Source: JAFMKE01 sp964655225
Lineage (GTDB): Bacteria; Bacteroidota; Bacteroidia; Chitinophagales; UBA8649
Direction of reading: 5' to 3'
Length of the DNA stretch: 64,000 nucleotides
Assembly: GCA_964655225.1 (NCBI GenBank)
Contig: CAZZMB010000001.1
Location: 1 to 64,000 of the forward strand
A model generated the notes under the pieces. That model saw only the letters and a program-made list of their open reading frames with translations, was not told the origin of the DNA and did not search any database. The translations under genes were made by a program, and so were the position numbers. Shown here in pieces: positions 17,826 to 26,350 of the stretch (position 1 is the first letter of the stretch; every line of letters starts with the position of its first letter).

Positions 17826-18540
17826 TACAGATTCAAACGGATATACGCTATTTTTCTTAGCTATTATGGTTATGGTGGTAGGAGGGGCATTAGCATTTGT
17901 TTCAAGCGCCTTGCAGCCTACGATAGATGCCAATCAAGAATTAGATAGAAGAAAGAAAGTGATGAAAGCTATTCTTTCCCTATCTGAAGAAAAAGAGAAT
18001 GAAGTCCTTACCAAGGAATTCGTGAATAGCGAATACGAAGGTAAAGTGAGTGGTGTACTGGTCAATTTTAAAGGAGAAATTGTTGCTGATAGTATTCCTG
18101 TAAAATATCAATTCCGTAAGGAAATGAAAGACAATACTATTGCTCAGGAGGATAAATTATATCCGGTCTACATCTATAATGATAATGGAGCAAAAGTTTA
18201 TGTCTATCAGATGATTGGAAGTGGCTTGTGGGATGAAATCAACGGTTTCCTAGCCTTGGAAGATGATCAGCGTACTATTAAAGGTGTCGCATTTGACCAC
18301 GTTGCAGAAACACCCGGATTGGGTGCCGAATTGGTGAAAAATAAATTCAGGGAGCAGTTTTACGGTCAATCGCTTTTTGATGAGAACGGTGAATACGATT
18401 TTGCGGTGTATAAAGCAGGTAAGCTGCCTAAAAATAGTAAAGGGGTAGATGGTTTAGCAGGTGCGACAATTACAACTGATGGTATTCATGCCATGGTTAA
18501 AAAAACAAAGGATAATTACATTAATTATATAAGCAAATAA
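17812..18540 (+). CDS. nqrC: Na+-NQR subunit C
   Basis: 242 residues, with one N-terminal membrane helix (YTLFFLAIMVMVVGGALAFV) and a periplasmic FMN-binding domain. The FMN_bind motif GLWDEINGFLALE and the flavinylation site DGLAGATITT (Thr219) are present; ApbE attaches FMN to that threonine. HVAETPGLGAELVKNKF is also conserved. The start is GTG at 17812, supported by an AAAGGAGG site 7 nt upstream. The gene overlaps nqrB and is followed 10 bp later by nqrD. Confidence 0.96.
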   Translation: MSKLNTDSNGYTLFFLAIMVMVVGGALAFVSSALQPTIDANQELDRRKKVMKAILSLSEEKENEVLTKEFVNSEYEGKVSGVLVNFKGEIVADSIPVKYQFRKEMKDNTIAQEDKLYPVYIYNDNGAKVYVYQMIGSGLWDEINGFLALEDDQRTIKGVAFDHVAETPGLGAELVKNKFREQFYGQSLFDENGEYDFAVYKAGKLPKNSKGVDGLAGATITTDGIHAMVKKTKDNYINYISK

Positions 18541-18550
18541 AGCAAGTATC

Positions 18551-19207
18551 ATGAGTGATGTAAAGACAAAACAATTACTTACAGATCCATTAAGTGACAA
18601 CAATCCAATAACAGTGCAAGTTTTGGGTATTTGTTCAGCATTAGCGGTTTCTGGAAATATAAAAAATGCCTTAGTAATGGGTGTTGCAGTTACAATGGTT
18701 GCTGCTTTTTCTAACTTGACAATTTCTTCACTTCGAAATTATATCCCCAGTAGAATTCGTATGATTGTACAATTAGTGGTGATAGCATTCTTGGTGACCT
18801 TAGTTAGTATTTTCTTAAAAGCGTTTTCATTCGATTTAAGTAAAGAACTTTCCGTTTATATTGGTTTGATTATCACCAATTGTATCATTATGGGCAGACT
18901 AGAAGCCTTTGCCTTAGCAAACAAGCCCATGCCTGCCTTCCTTGATGGAATAGGGAATGGTTTGGGATATGGATTGGTTCTATTAATTGTAGGAGCTATC
19001 CGTGAATTGTTTGGAACAGGCGCACTGTTAGGTTTTACTATTTTTGGAGAAGAAGCTAAGCACGGTGCAGAGTTTTTAAAACACGGATTTTTTAATGATT
19101 TCTTCCATAACGGATTAATGGTATTGCCAATTTCGTCAATATTTATATTAGGTATTCTAATTTGGATTCAAAGAAGTAGAAATACAGAATTGGTAGATAT
19201 TTCATAA
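18551..19207 (+). CDS. nqrD: Na+-NQR subunit D
   Basis: 218 residues, polytopic membrane subunit homologous to NqrE and to RnfE. Conserved elements are LLTDPLSDNNPITVQVLGIC at the N-terminus, YIGLIITNCIIMGRLEAFAL with a cysteine that binds iron-sulfur in the D/E pair, and DGIGNGLGYGLVLLIVGAIR. It forms, with NqrE, the inverted pair that carries electrons across the membrane. Confidence 0.97.
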   Translation: MSDVKTKQLLTDPLSDNNPITVQVLGICSALAVSGNIKNALVMGVAVTMVAAFSNLTISSLRNYIPSRIRMIVQLVVIAFLVTLVSIFLKAFSFDLSKELSVYIGLIITNCIIMGRLEAFALANKPMPAFLDGIGNGLGYGLVLLIVGAIRELFGTGALLGFTIFGEEAKHGAEFLKHGFFNDFFHNGLMVLPISSIFILGILIWIQRSRNTELVDIS

Positions 19208-19236
19208 ATAAACGGGACAACTTAAAAACGGGAATC

Positions 19237-19851
19237 ATGGGTGATTTAATAAATATATTTGTAAAGGCAGCTTTCGTAGAAAATATGGTGCTGATCTATT
19301 TTCTAGGGATGTGTTCCTATTTGGCAGTTTCTAAGACAGTTAAGACAGCCGTAGGCTTAGGAGCAGCTGTAATCTTTGTTTTGGCTATCACTGCACCTAT
19401 AAACTGGGTCATTCGAGAAACATTATTGGTCGAAGGAGCGTTAACATGGTTAAGTCCTGCTTTAGAAAATCAAAGTTTTGAATTTCTAGGACTTATTATT
19501 TATATCGGAGTTATTGCTGCATTGGTGCAGTTAGTAGAAATGTTAATTGAAAAGTTTTCACCAGCTTTGTACATGTCACTAGGTATCTTTTTACCATTGA
19601 TTACAGTAAACTGTGCAATTTTAGGGGGAACATTATTTATGATTGCGAAAGAATACAACCTTGCAGAAAGTACGGTGTTTGGTATTGGAAGTGGTTTCGG
19701 TTTCTTTTTAGCAATCGTTGCCTTAGCGGCAATTAGAGAAAAAATTAAATATTCTGCAATTCCTGCTCCTTTAAGAGGTTTAGGGATGGCTTTCATCATT
19801 ACAGGTCTTATGGGGCTTGCATTTATGGGGTTAATGGGTATTAAATTATAA
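19237..19851 (+). CDS. nqrE: Na+-NQR subunit E
   Basis: 204 residues, six predicted membrane helices. The motifs NMVLIYFLGMCSYLAVSKTV and YMSLGIFLPLITVNCAILGG carry the two cysteines that, with those of NqrD, bind an iron-sulfur centre. GFFLAIVALAAIREKIKYSA is typical of the family. Same strand, 29 bp after nqrD and 25 bp before nqrF. Confidence 0.97.
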   Translation: MGDLINIFVKAAFVENMVLIYFLGMCSYLAVSKTVKTAVGLGAAVIFVLAITAPINWVIRETLLVEGALTWLSPALENQSFEFLGLIIYIGVIAALVQLVEMLIEKFSPALYMSLGIFLPLITVNCAILGGTLFMIAKEYNLAESTVFGIGSGFGFFLAIVALAAIREKIKYSAIPAPLRGLGMAFIITGLMGLAFMGLMGIKL

Positions 19852-19876
19852 TATTAACAATAGAAAAATTTAAAGA

Positions 19877-21214
19877 ATGATATTCTTAGTAGATCTAGTT
19901 TTTTTAGGAGCAAGTATTTCAATATTCATGTTAATCTTGATGATTTTAGCAGGTGGATTATTGTTTGCAAAATCTCAGTTAGTTTCGGATGAAGATGTAG
20001 TGTTAACCTTGAATGGGGGTAAACAAATTACCGCTAAGCCGGGTTCCTCATTGCTAAACGTACTTTCTGACGAAGGCATCTTCTTGCCATCTGCTTGTGG
20101 TGGAGGTGGTACATGTGCCATGTGTGAATGTCATATTCCCGAAGGTGGCGGCGATACGCTGCCGACAGAGATGAATCACCTTACTAGAAAGGAAGTACAA
20201 GAGAAAAAACGTTTGGCATGTCAGGTGAAAGTAAAGAATGATATGACCATAGAAATCCCGGAAGAAGTTTTCGGAATTAAAAAGTGGGAATGTGAAGTTG
20301 TCTCTAATTATAATGTGGCTACCTTTATTAAAGAGTTTATTGTAAAACTTCCAGAGGGAGAAACTTTAGATTTTGAAGCAGGAGGTTATATTCAAGTAGA
20401 TGTGCCAAAAGTTGAAGTAGATTTTAAAGAGCTTGATATAACTGCTCATCCTAAATATCATGACACACCGGATAAGTTTCAAGGCGATTGGGATCAGTTC
20501 AAAATGTGGGACTTGAAAATGGTGAATAAAGAAGAAGTTTTCAGAGCTTACTCCATGTCGAATCATCCAGCAGAGGGTAATATCGTTTCCTTAACTATTC
20601 GTATTGCAACACCACCATTCAAATGGGGTAAAAATGCCGATGGTTCTAGAAAGTGGGATGGTTATCAAGCTATCAATCCTGGCATTTGTTCTTCATTTGT
20701 GTTCTCTAGAAAAATCGGTGATAAGGTAGCTATATCAGGCCCTTATGGCGAATTCTTTATCAAGGAAACTGATGCAGAGATGTTATACATAGGTGGTGGA
20801 GCAGGAATGGCGCCAATGCGTTCTCACTTATATCACTTGTTCCATACTTTAAAAACAAATAGAAAAGTAACTTTCTTTTATGGAGGAAGAACGAAAAAAG
20901 AGTTATTCTACATCGAGGAATTTAGAGAAATCGAAAAGCAATTTCCAAACTTTACCTTTGCCATTGCCTTAGATAATCCAATGCCAGAGGATAATTGGAC
21001 ATTGAAAAAAGATTTAAGTGACCCTAAAGGGGATGGGTTTAAAGGCTTTGTACATAATGTTGTAATTCAGGAATTTTTAAGTAAGCACGATGCACCAGAA
21101 GATTTAGAACTATATTTCTGTGGACCGCCAATGATGAATCAATCTGTTATCAAAATGGCTGACGATTGGGGAATTCCAGAAGATCAAGTCGCCTTCGATG
21201 ATTTTGGCGGATAA
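19877..21214 (+). CDS. nqrF: Na+-NQR subunit F (NADH dehydrogenase subunit)
   Basis: 445 residues. It takes electrons from NADH via FAD and a 2Fe-2S cluster and passes them into the complex. The N-terminal helix (SISIFMLILMILAGGLLFA) anchors it. The ferredoxin domain has SACGGGGTCAMCEC and the fourth cysteine in RLACQVKV. The FAD site includes FRAYSMSNHP, the NADH site YIGGGAGMAPMRSHL, and the end LYFCGPPMMNQSVIKMADD is conserved. The protein is somewhat longer than the ~407 residues of Vibrio. A strong terminator lies 27 bp downstream, closing the operon. Confidence 0.97.
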   Translation: MIFLVDLVFLGASISIFMLILMILAGGLLFAKSQLVSDEDVVLTLNGGKQITAKPGSSLLNVLSDEGIFLPSACGGGGTCAMCECHIPEGGGDTLPTEMNHLTRKEVQEKKRLACQVKVKNDMTIEIPEEVFGIKKWECEVVSNYNVATFIKEFIVKLPEGETLDFEAGGYIQVDVPKVEVDFKELDITAHPKYHDTPDKFQGDWDQFKMWDLKMVNKEEVFRAYSMSNHPAEGNIVSLTIRIATPPFKWGKNADGSRKWDGYQAINPGICSSFVFSRKIGDKVAISGPYGEFFIKETDAEMLYIGGGAGMAPMRSHLYHLFHTLKTNRKVTFFYGGRTKKELFYIEEFREIEKQFPNFTFAIALDNPMPEDNWTLKKDLSDPKGDGFKGFVHNVVIQEFLSKHDAPEDLELYFCGPPMMNQSVIKMADDWGIPEDQVAFDDFGG

Positions 21215-21240
21215 GTATTGGATTAAAGTATTATAAGTTA

Positions 21241-21265
21241 AAATCCCGCATTAGCGGGATTTTTT
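21241..21265 (+). terminator. Rho-independent terminator of the nqr operon
   Basis: AAATCCCGC, loop ATTA, GCGGGATT followed by T's. A GC-rich stem with a T-tract, 27 bp after the nqrF stop. Confidence 0.9.
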
Positions 21266-21273
21266 GTTGGTAG

Positions 21274-21295
21274 AAATCCTCGCCAACGCTTGCAA
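21274..21295 (+). repeat. Short interspersed motif, copy 1
   Basis: AAATCCTCGCCAACGCTTGC and two more bases. It matches copy 2 at 24092-24113 in 18 of 22 positions. Both lie just after the 3' ends of plus-strand genes (nqrF, symporter). Confidence 0.4.
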
Positions 21296-21386
21296 AGGAA
21301 TCTATCATTTCCGAAAGGTACATTCAAATAGTCTTGTCTTGTTGTGTTTCATTTACTTCAATCAATCAACTCTTTAAATAAGTCAG

Positions 21387-21394
21387 TATCTTTG
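21387..21394 (+). promoter_or_regulatory. -7 box (TATCTTTG) of apbE, leaderless arrangement
   Basis: Perfect TAnnTTTG, followed by CATC and then the ATG at 21399. With the usual distance to the start site, the transcript would begin at or within a base or two of the start codon. Confidence 0.72.
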
Positions 21395-21398
21395 CATC

Positions 21399-22415
21399 AT
21401 GAAGCCCTTTATATTCATTTTCATTGCTAGTTTGTTTTTTATCGCTTGCCAGCAGGAGCAAGATGTTCATGTAGCCGAAATACAGTTCGGAACGATGGGT
21501 ACTTATGGGATGGTAAAAATTATCAGTGATTCATTGGAAATAGATGAAACTGCAGTTTTACTTAAAATTGATAGTGTACTATATGATGTAAATATGGGGG
21601 TTAGCACGTACATAGATAGTTCTGTGATAGCGCGATCTAACCAAGAAGGATTTTTGATTGAAGATGGAAATGAGATTCATCAATCCCATTTCAAAGAAAA
21701 TTTAACACGCAGCTTAGAAATTATGAGAGTGACTAATGGGCAGTTTAACGTCTTTATTAAGCCGCTTATTGATTTTTGGGGTTTTGGTGATTATGACAAA
21801 CGCAATTTACTTGCTAAGGATAGTTTAAGCGTTGATTCAGTCTTGAACTGCATAAACAGCCATGATGTTTACATTAGAGATACTTCAGGGTGCATGCAAT
21901 TGGACTTCTCTGCTATCGCCAAGGGATATGGGGTTGATCAGGTAGCTAATCTGCTTAAGCGCATGAACTATGAAAGGTATATGGTGGAAATAGGAGGAGA
22001 ATTGGTTTGTAAAGGTAAAAATGCCGACGAAGTATTTTGGCGATTGGGTATTGAAGAACCTAATGAGGAAAGTCGCTCTATTTTTGAAGTCATTCAACTA
22101 GAGAACAAGGCAATGGCAACTTCTGGAAATTATAGAAACTTTAAAATCTTGGATAACGGTCAAAAGGTGGTCCATATCATAAACCCATCCTCAGGTTATC
22201 CAGAGATAAGTAATCTTCTTAGTGCAAGTATCGTAGCAGAAAACTGCATGTCTGCGGATGCCTATGCGACAGCTTGCATGGTTATGGGTATTGATACTTG
22301 CTTCGACTTTCTGCTCAATCATCCCGAATTAGAGGGCTACCTCATTTATTCGGATGAAGCAGGTCAACTAAAGGTAAAACAAACCAAGGGATTTGAAGAG
22401 ATGATTGTTGAATAG
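21399..22415 (+). CDS. apbE: FAD:protein FMN transferase (lipoprotein)
   Basis: 338 residues. Transfers FMN from FAD to threonine of target proteins, here most likely NqrB and NqrC. The N-terminus is a lipoprotein signal (FIFIASLFFIAC, lipobox FIAC), so it is tethered in the periplasm. Family motifs are seen: GTMGTYGMVKI, DFSAIAKGYGVDQVANLL, MVEIGGELVCKGKN, KAMATSGNYRNF, VVHIINPSSGYP and the Mg-binding CMSADAYATACMVMG. It sits directly after the nqr operon terminator with its own promoter, so it can be expressed separately. Confidence 0.95.
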   Translation: MKPFIFIFIASLFFIACQQEQDVHVAEIQFGTMGTYGMVKIISDSLEIDETAVLLKIDSVLYDVNMGVSTYIDSSVIARSNQEGFLIEDGNEIHQSHFKENLTRSLEIMRVTNGQFNVFIKPLIDFWGFGDYDKRNLLAKDSLSVDSVLNCINSHDVYIRDTSGCMQLDFSAIAKGYGVDQVANLLKRMNYERYMVEIGGELVCKGKNADEVFWRLGIEEPNEESRSIFEVIQLENKAMATSGNYRNFKILDNGQKVVHIINPSSGYPEISNLLSASIVAENCMSADAYATACMVMGIDTCFDFLLNHPELEGYLIYSDEAGQLKVKQTKGFEEMIVE

Positions 22416-22568
22416 ACTAGCTCATGGTATTGAATAAGCTCATAGCACAATTCATTTTGAGAATTTTCATACAGGAATAATAAATACAAGTAGCACTTTG
22501 TGTAAAAGCTTTTGTTCATTAAATTTTCGGCTCAAAAAACTTACCTTCACCTAAAATAATATAATCCT

Positions 22569-24050
22569 ATGATTACTAAAGTTGTTGTACTTGCCATATA
22601 TGTTGCCATTTTATTTTTAATCGGAATATTTGCTTCCCGAAAAGTAAAGAGCATGAGCGACTTCTATGTAGGTGGGAAGAATATGGGCTTTTGGGCGGTG
22701 GCATTTTCAGCTCGAGCAACAGGCGAATCTGGTTGGCTGCTTATAGGACTAACTGGAATGGGAGCCTTAGCAGGTATGTCAGGATATTGGGTCGTCTTAG
22801 GTGAAGTCTTAGGTGTTTTCATTTCCTGGTTTTTTATGGCAAAGCGCTTTAAACGTAAATCAGATAGTTATGATGCGATTACTATCCCAGATTATTTGCA
22901 GAGCCATTTTAAGTCAACGACTAACACGCTTCGTATACTTTCAGCTTCTGTCTTGTCGATATTCGTGATCATTTATGTTAGCTCTCAAATTGATGCAACA
23001 GGTATCGCTTTTGAGTCTTTATTGGGAATGAATTACTTTGCCGGAGCACTTCTTGGTTTTGGCATTGTACTGGTTTATATTTTTATCGGAGGCTTTGTTG
23101 CAGCGGTATGGTCAGATATGTTTCAAGGTTTGTTAATGTTCTTTGGACTGGTTTTATTGCCAATTGTGGTCTGGTTTTCTATGGATCATGGTCAAGGTAT
23201 AATGAGTGGACTAAATGCTATCGATCCCGCTTTGACTGATATCTGGGGAGGACATGATGATGTATGGATGAACGTGTTTACTATTTTAGGATTCTCTATG
23301 ATAGGTTTGGGATTCTTAGGTTCGCCACAGGTATATGTTCGCTTTATGTCAATACGAAATGAAGAAGAGATTGATAAAGGGAAATGGGTGGCCTTAGCCT
23401 TTACTTTTCTTACTGATGCTGCAGCGGTTACTATAGGTATTCTCGCTAGAGTTTTGTTTACGAAAAGTGGCCAAGACCCTGAAGCTATTTTTGGAATAGG
23501 GGCAACAGACGTCTTAAAACTAATGACAGAAAACTTTCTGCCTTATGTGCTTGTAGCCATCTATGTGGCTATCGTTCTATCTGCTATTATGTCTACTATC
23601 GATTCATTGTTAATTATTGCATCTAGCGCGATAACAAGAGATTTTTACCAAAAAATATTTCATCCAGAAATAAAAGATGAAGACCTAACTAAATTGTCTA
23701 GAATTGTAACCATTATAATGGCACTAATTGCCTTAGCTATAGCAATGACTATTGCTATCTTATCTCCCGAACGGCAAGTGTTTTGGGTAATTATATTTGG
23801 TTGGTCAGGTATTGCCGCCACATTTTGCCCCGTTATAATTTTATCGCTTTTTTGGAAAGGCTATACAGAGAAAGGAGCTATTGCGTCTATGATAGCAGGA
23901 TTTTTATCGGTGATAGTTATCAAGTTTGTTTTTCAGAATTTAGAAGGAGTAGGACCGTATTTTCAAGCGTTGGATGTGCTAGCACCATCATTTGCAGTAG
24001 CGATGATCTTTGGTTGGATTTTCTCTAAGTTGGACATCAAGAAGATTTGA
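22569..24050 (+). CDS. Sodium:solute symporter (SSS family, PutP-like)
   Basis: 493 residues with about 13 membrane helices. Sodium-coupled uptake of a small solute, probably proline by similarity to PutP: RKVKSMSDFYVGGKNMGFW and FSARATGESGWLLIGLTGMG match the PutP N-terminus, GGFVAAVWSDMFQGLLMFFG is the SSS signature region, and VLSAIMSTIDSLLIIASSAI holds the Na+ site in helix 8. Its position beside Na+-NQR fits use of the sodium gradient, but the substrate is inferred only from overall similarity. Confidence 0.88.
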   Translation: MITKVVVLAIYVAILFLIGIFASRKVKSMSDFYVGGKNMGFWAVAFSARATGESGWLLIGLTGMGALAGMSGYWVVLGEVLGVFISWFFMAKRFKRKSDSYDAITIPDYLQSHFKSTTNTLRILSASVLSIFVIIYVSSQIDATGIAFESLLGMNYFAGALLGFGIVLVYIFIGGFVAAVWSDMFQGLLMFFGLVLLPIVVWFSMDHGQGIMSGLNAIDPALTDIWGGHDDVWMNVFTILGFSMIGLGFLGSPQVYVRFMSIRNEEEIDKGKWVALAFTFLTDAAAVTIGILARVLFTKSGQDPEAIFGIGATDVLKLMTENFLPYVLVAIYVAIVLSAIMSTIDSLLIIASSAITRDFYQKIFHPEIKDEDLTKLSRIVTIIMALIALAIAMTIAILSPERQVFWVIIFGWSGIAATFCPVIILSLFWKGYTEKGAIASMIAGFLSVIVIKFVFQNLEGVGPYFQALDVLAPSFAVAMIFGWIFSKLDIKKI

Positions 24051-24091
24051 TTGTTTTCTGAGAACGAGAATACGTCATTCCGATTCAACGC

Positions 24092-24113
24092 AAATCTTCG
24101 CCTTCGCTTGAAA
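24092..24113 (+). repeat. Short interspersed motif, copy 2
   Basis: AAATCTTCGCCTTCGCTTGA and two more bases; 18 of 22 positions match the copy at 21274-21295. It lies between the convergent symporter gene and the small NqrM-like gene. Confidence 0.4.
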
Positions 24114-24120
24114 TTAAGAA

Positions 24121-24348
24121 CTATCCTATTCCCGGTAGATCTTCAGATGCTGCTACTTCGCAATCGCCTTCTGGAATACTACCACAAACAGTGCATTCTC
24201 CAATTTCATTGCGCAACATAGGATTATTTGAAGCGCACCCACCTCTAAACTCTGCTTTGCTATCGAAGAACATCCGAATACCAAGAGCTGCTACAAAAAA
24301 TGCAAAAATTGCGATGCACACAAACATCATAGGAAGAAAAGTATTCAT
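24121..24348 (-). CDS. Small four-cysteine membrane protein, candidate NqrM-like Na+-NQR maturation factor
   Basis: 75 residues. One N-terminal membrane helix (PMMFVCIAIFAFFVAALGI) is followed by FRGGCASNN, GECTVCG and EGDC, giving four cysteines after the helix (C38, C52, C55, C63). NqrM (DUF539), required with ApbE to mature Na+-NQR, also has one N-terminal helix, a GSCGG-type motif and four cysteines, and is proposed to deliver iron to the NqrD/E centre. The resemblance is in topology and cysteine pattern; I cannot show homology by eye. Context supports it: 3 kb from nqrF, near apbE, with a nearly identical promoter-start region (TATCTTTACATCATGAA here, TATCTTTGCATCATGAA in apbE). It could instead be an unrelated small redox protein. 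Confidence 0.72.
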   Translation of the reverse strand: MNTFLPMMFVCIAIFAFFVAALGIRMFFDSKAEFRGGCASNNPMLRNEIGECTVCGSIPEGDCEVAASEDLPGIG

Positions 24349-24352
24349 GATG

Positions 24353-24360
24353 TAAAGATA
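24353..24360 (-). promoter_or_regulatory. -7 box (TATCTTTA) of the NqrM-like gene, leaderless arrangement
   Basis: One mismatch from TAnnTTTG; followed by CATC and the ATG at 24348, the same spacing and nearly the same sequence as at apbE. Confidence 0.6.
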
Positions 24361-24404
24361 GCAAATCTCTCTCGTTAATAGTTTCTATGGGGCTTCAAAT
24401 TATT

Positions 24405-24412
24405 TATCTTAG
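24405..24412 (+). promoter_or_regulatory. -7 box (TATCTTAG) of mazG; decides its start
   Basis: TATCTTAG, then TGGC, then ATG at 24417. The frame could open at 24387, but that ATG is upstream of the -7 box, so 24417 is preferred. Confidence 0.5.
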
Positions 24413-24416
24413 TGGC

Positions 24417-25178
24417 ATGAATAAGAAATTAGAAGCTTTCCAGCGCTTGCTGGATATCATGAATGATTTGCGTGAAAAATGTCCTTGGGATAAAAAACAA
24501 ACCACCGCATCTTTAAGGAATTTAAGTATTGAGGAAGTATATGAATTAAGTGATGCAATTTTGAAGGAAGATTCTGCTGGAATAAAAGAAGAGCTTGGAG
24601 ATTTATTTTTACACCTTATTTTTTATTCAAAAATAGGAGAAGAGGAAGGCCAGTTTGATGTAGCAGATGTTTTGAATAGTGTATGCGATAAACTCATACA
24701 TAGACACCCGCATATTTATGGCGACGTGAAAGCGGAAACAGAAGAAGAAGTCCTTAAGAATTGGGAGCAACTTAAATTGAAAGAGGGAAAGACCTCTATC
24801 TTGGAAGGGGTGCCTTCATCTATGCCAGCAATTAATAAAGCATTTAGGCTTCAAGAAAAAACTGCTAAGGTTGGTTTTGAGTGGGATGCTATTGTGGAAG
24901 TTTGGGACAAGGTTGAGGAAGAAAAGAAAGAGTTAGTCGAAGCTGTGGAGCAAGGCAGTCAAGAGCAGATACAGGATGAGTTTGGAGATTTGTTATTTGC
25001 CTTAATTAATTATGCTAGATATTTAAAAATAGATCCAGAGGCCGCATTAGAAGGGACTAACAGAAAATTTAAATACCGATTTGAGTTCATCGAAAAGACG
25101 GCAAAAAAACAAGGCAAAAATCTTCAAGATATGAGCCTTGAGGAAATGGATGAAATCTGGAATTTAGCAAAGAAATAA
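24417..25178 (+). CDS. mazG: Nucleoside triphosphate pyrophosphohydrolase MazG
   Basis: 253 residues from the chosen start. Hydrolyses NTPs to NMP and pyrophosphate. Two tandem MazG domains are visible: the first with CPWDKKQTTASL, EEVYELSDAI and EELGDLFLHLIFYS, the second with FEWDAIVEVWDKVEEEKKEL and DEFGDLLFALINYARYL. The EExxE and DxxD-type acidic motifs that bind Mg are present in both. The end MSLEEMDEIWNLAKK is typical. It converges with ilvE across a 7-bp gap. Confidence 0.94.
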   Translation: MNKKLEAFQRLLDIMNDLREKCPWDKKQTTASLRNLSIEEVYELSDAILKEDSAGIKEELGDLFLHLIFYSKIGEEEGQFDVADVLNSVCDKLIHRHPHIYGDVKAETEEEVLKNWEQLKLKEGKTSILEGVPSSMPAINKAFRLQEKTAKVGFEWDAIVEVWDKVEEEKKELVEAVEQGSQEQIQDEFGDLLFALINYARYLKIDPEAALEGTNRKFKYRFEFIEKTAKKQGKNLQDMSLEEMDEIWNLAKK

Positions 25179-25185
25179 CTGGAGC

Positions 25186-26262
25186 TTAAACGTTTCCTAA
25201 ACCCAATACACGCAGCCATTGATGGGTGTCTTCAATTTCACCATTTTTAATAGAAGTAATCGCTTTTAACAAGCGGGATGATATCTTACGATTTTCTAGT
25301 GGAGGAAGTGAAAATTCATCATCCTTGTAGCCTATAGCCATTATGGGTGAAATTGTTGCTGCAGTTCCGGCACCAAAAGCGTCTTCCAAATGACCCGATT
25401 TATGAGCATCAGTGACTTCATCTATGGATATCGGGCGTTCCTCAATAGGAATACTCCATTCGCGGAGCAGCGTTATCACGCTGTCCCTTGTTACACCAGA
25501 TAAAATAGTACCTTCTTCTAAAGATGGTGTAATAACTTTCCCATCAATCACTATAAAGATATTCATAGTACCTATTTCTTGTAAGAATTTTTTATGAACT
25601 CCATCAAGCCAGAGGATTTGCTGATAGCCTCTTTTATTGATTTCCTCAACAGGCTGAATTGCTCTAGCATAATTTCCAGCAGTTTTTGCAAATCCAGTTC
25701 CACCTGGGAAGGCACGAACATAATCGTCACTCGCATAAACCTTAACCGGTGCACTGTAATAAGAGGCGACTGGTGAGGTGAAAATGATAAACTTATATTT
25801 AGATGATCGACGAATTCCAATAAATTCATCCGTTGCAAATAAATAGGGCCGAATGTAAAGAGAGGTTCCTTCCGAATTAGGAATCCATTGATTATCTAAT
25901 TTCAATAATTCATCCAAAGCTTGAAAAAATAATTCTTCTGTTATTTGTGGCATTGCCATGCGCATAGCAGAACGATTCAATCTTTCTAGATTCTTCTCAG
26001 GTCGAAAAATAACAATTTCATTCTTATCGTTTTTTCGTGCTTTTAATCCTTCAAAAATTGATTGTCCATAATGAATAGAAGACATTGCTGGATGCATGGG
26101 TAAATAGTCAAAGGGAACAATTCTAAAATCACCCCACTCACCATTCTCGTAATCTGCAATAAACATGTGATCAGAAAATATTTTACCAAACCCAAGCTGA
26201 CTAAAATCTTCCTTGCTCAACCGACTTTCAGATGATTTGTTAACTTTAATTTGATAATTCAT
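25186..26262 (-). CDS. ilvE: Branched-chain amino acid aminotransferase
   Basis: 358 residues, PLP fold-type IV transaminase for valine, leucine and isoleucine. It is of the longer type (BCAT family II): MHPAMSSIHYGQSIFEGLKA near the N-terminus, the PLP lysine region GGTGFAKTAGNYARAI (Lys within FAKTAGNYA), WLDGVHKKFLQEIGTMNIF, and the C-terminal LSGVTRDSVITLLREW and EDAFGAGTAATISPI. Single gene with its own promoter 20 nt upstream. Confidence 0.96.
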   Translation of the reverse strand: MNYQIKVNKSSESRLSKEDFSQLGFGKIFSDHMFIADYENGEWGDFRIVPFDYLPMHPAMSSIHYGQSIFEGLKARKNDKNEIVIFRPEKNLERLNRSAMRMAMPQITEELFFQALDELLKLDNQWIPNSEGTSLYIRPYLFATDEFIGIRRSSKYKFIIFTSPVASYYSAPVKVYASDDYVRAFPGGTGFAKTAGNYARAIQPVEEINKRGYQQILWLDGVHKKFLQEIGTMNIFIVIDGKVITPSLEEGTILSGVTRDSVITLLREWSIPIEERPISIDEVTDAHKSGHLEDAFGAGTAATISPIMAIGYKDDEFSLPPLENRKISSRLLKAITSIKNGEIEDTHQWLRVLGLGNV

Positions 26263-26282
26263 TATGTTTGCTTTAATTTTTG

Positions 26283-26290
26283 CAAAGATA
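26283..26290 (-). promoter_or_regulatory. Bacteroidota -7 box (TATCTTTG) for ilvE
   Basis: Perfect TAnnTTTG on the minus strand, followed by CAAAAATTAAAG, 20 nt before the ATG at 26262. Confidence 0.72.
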
Positions 26291-26350
26291 CGAAATTTAG
26301 ACGCATCTTTTGTTTAGATTATTTTGTGACTGCATATAATTAAAATAAAT

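Noticed and set aside
23783..24028. 81-residue plus-strand frame inside the symporter gene
   Set aside because: Lies wholly within the conserved symporter coding region in another frame, with no promoter or family features.
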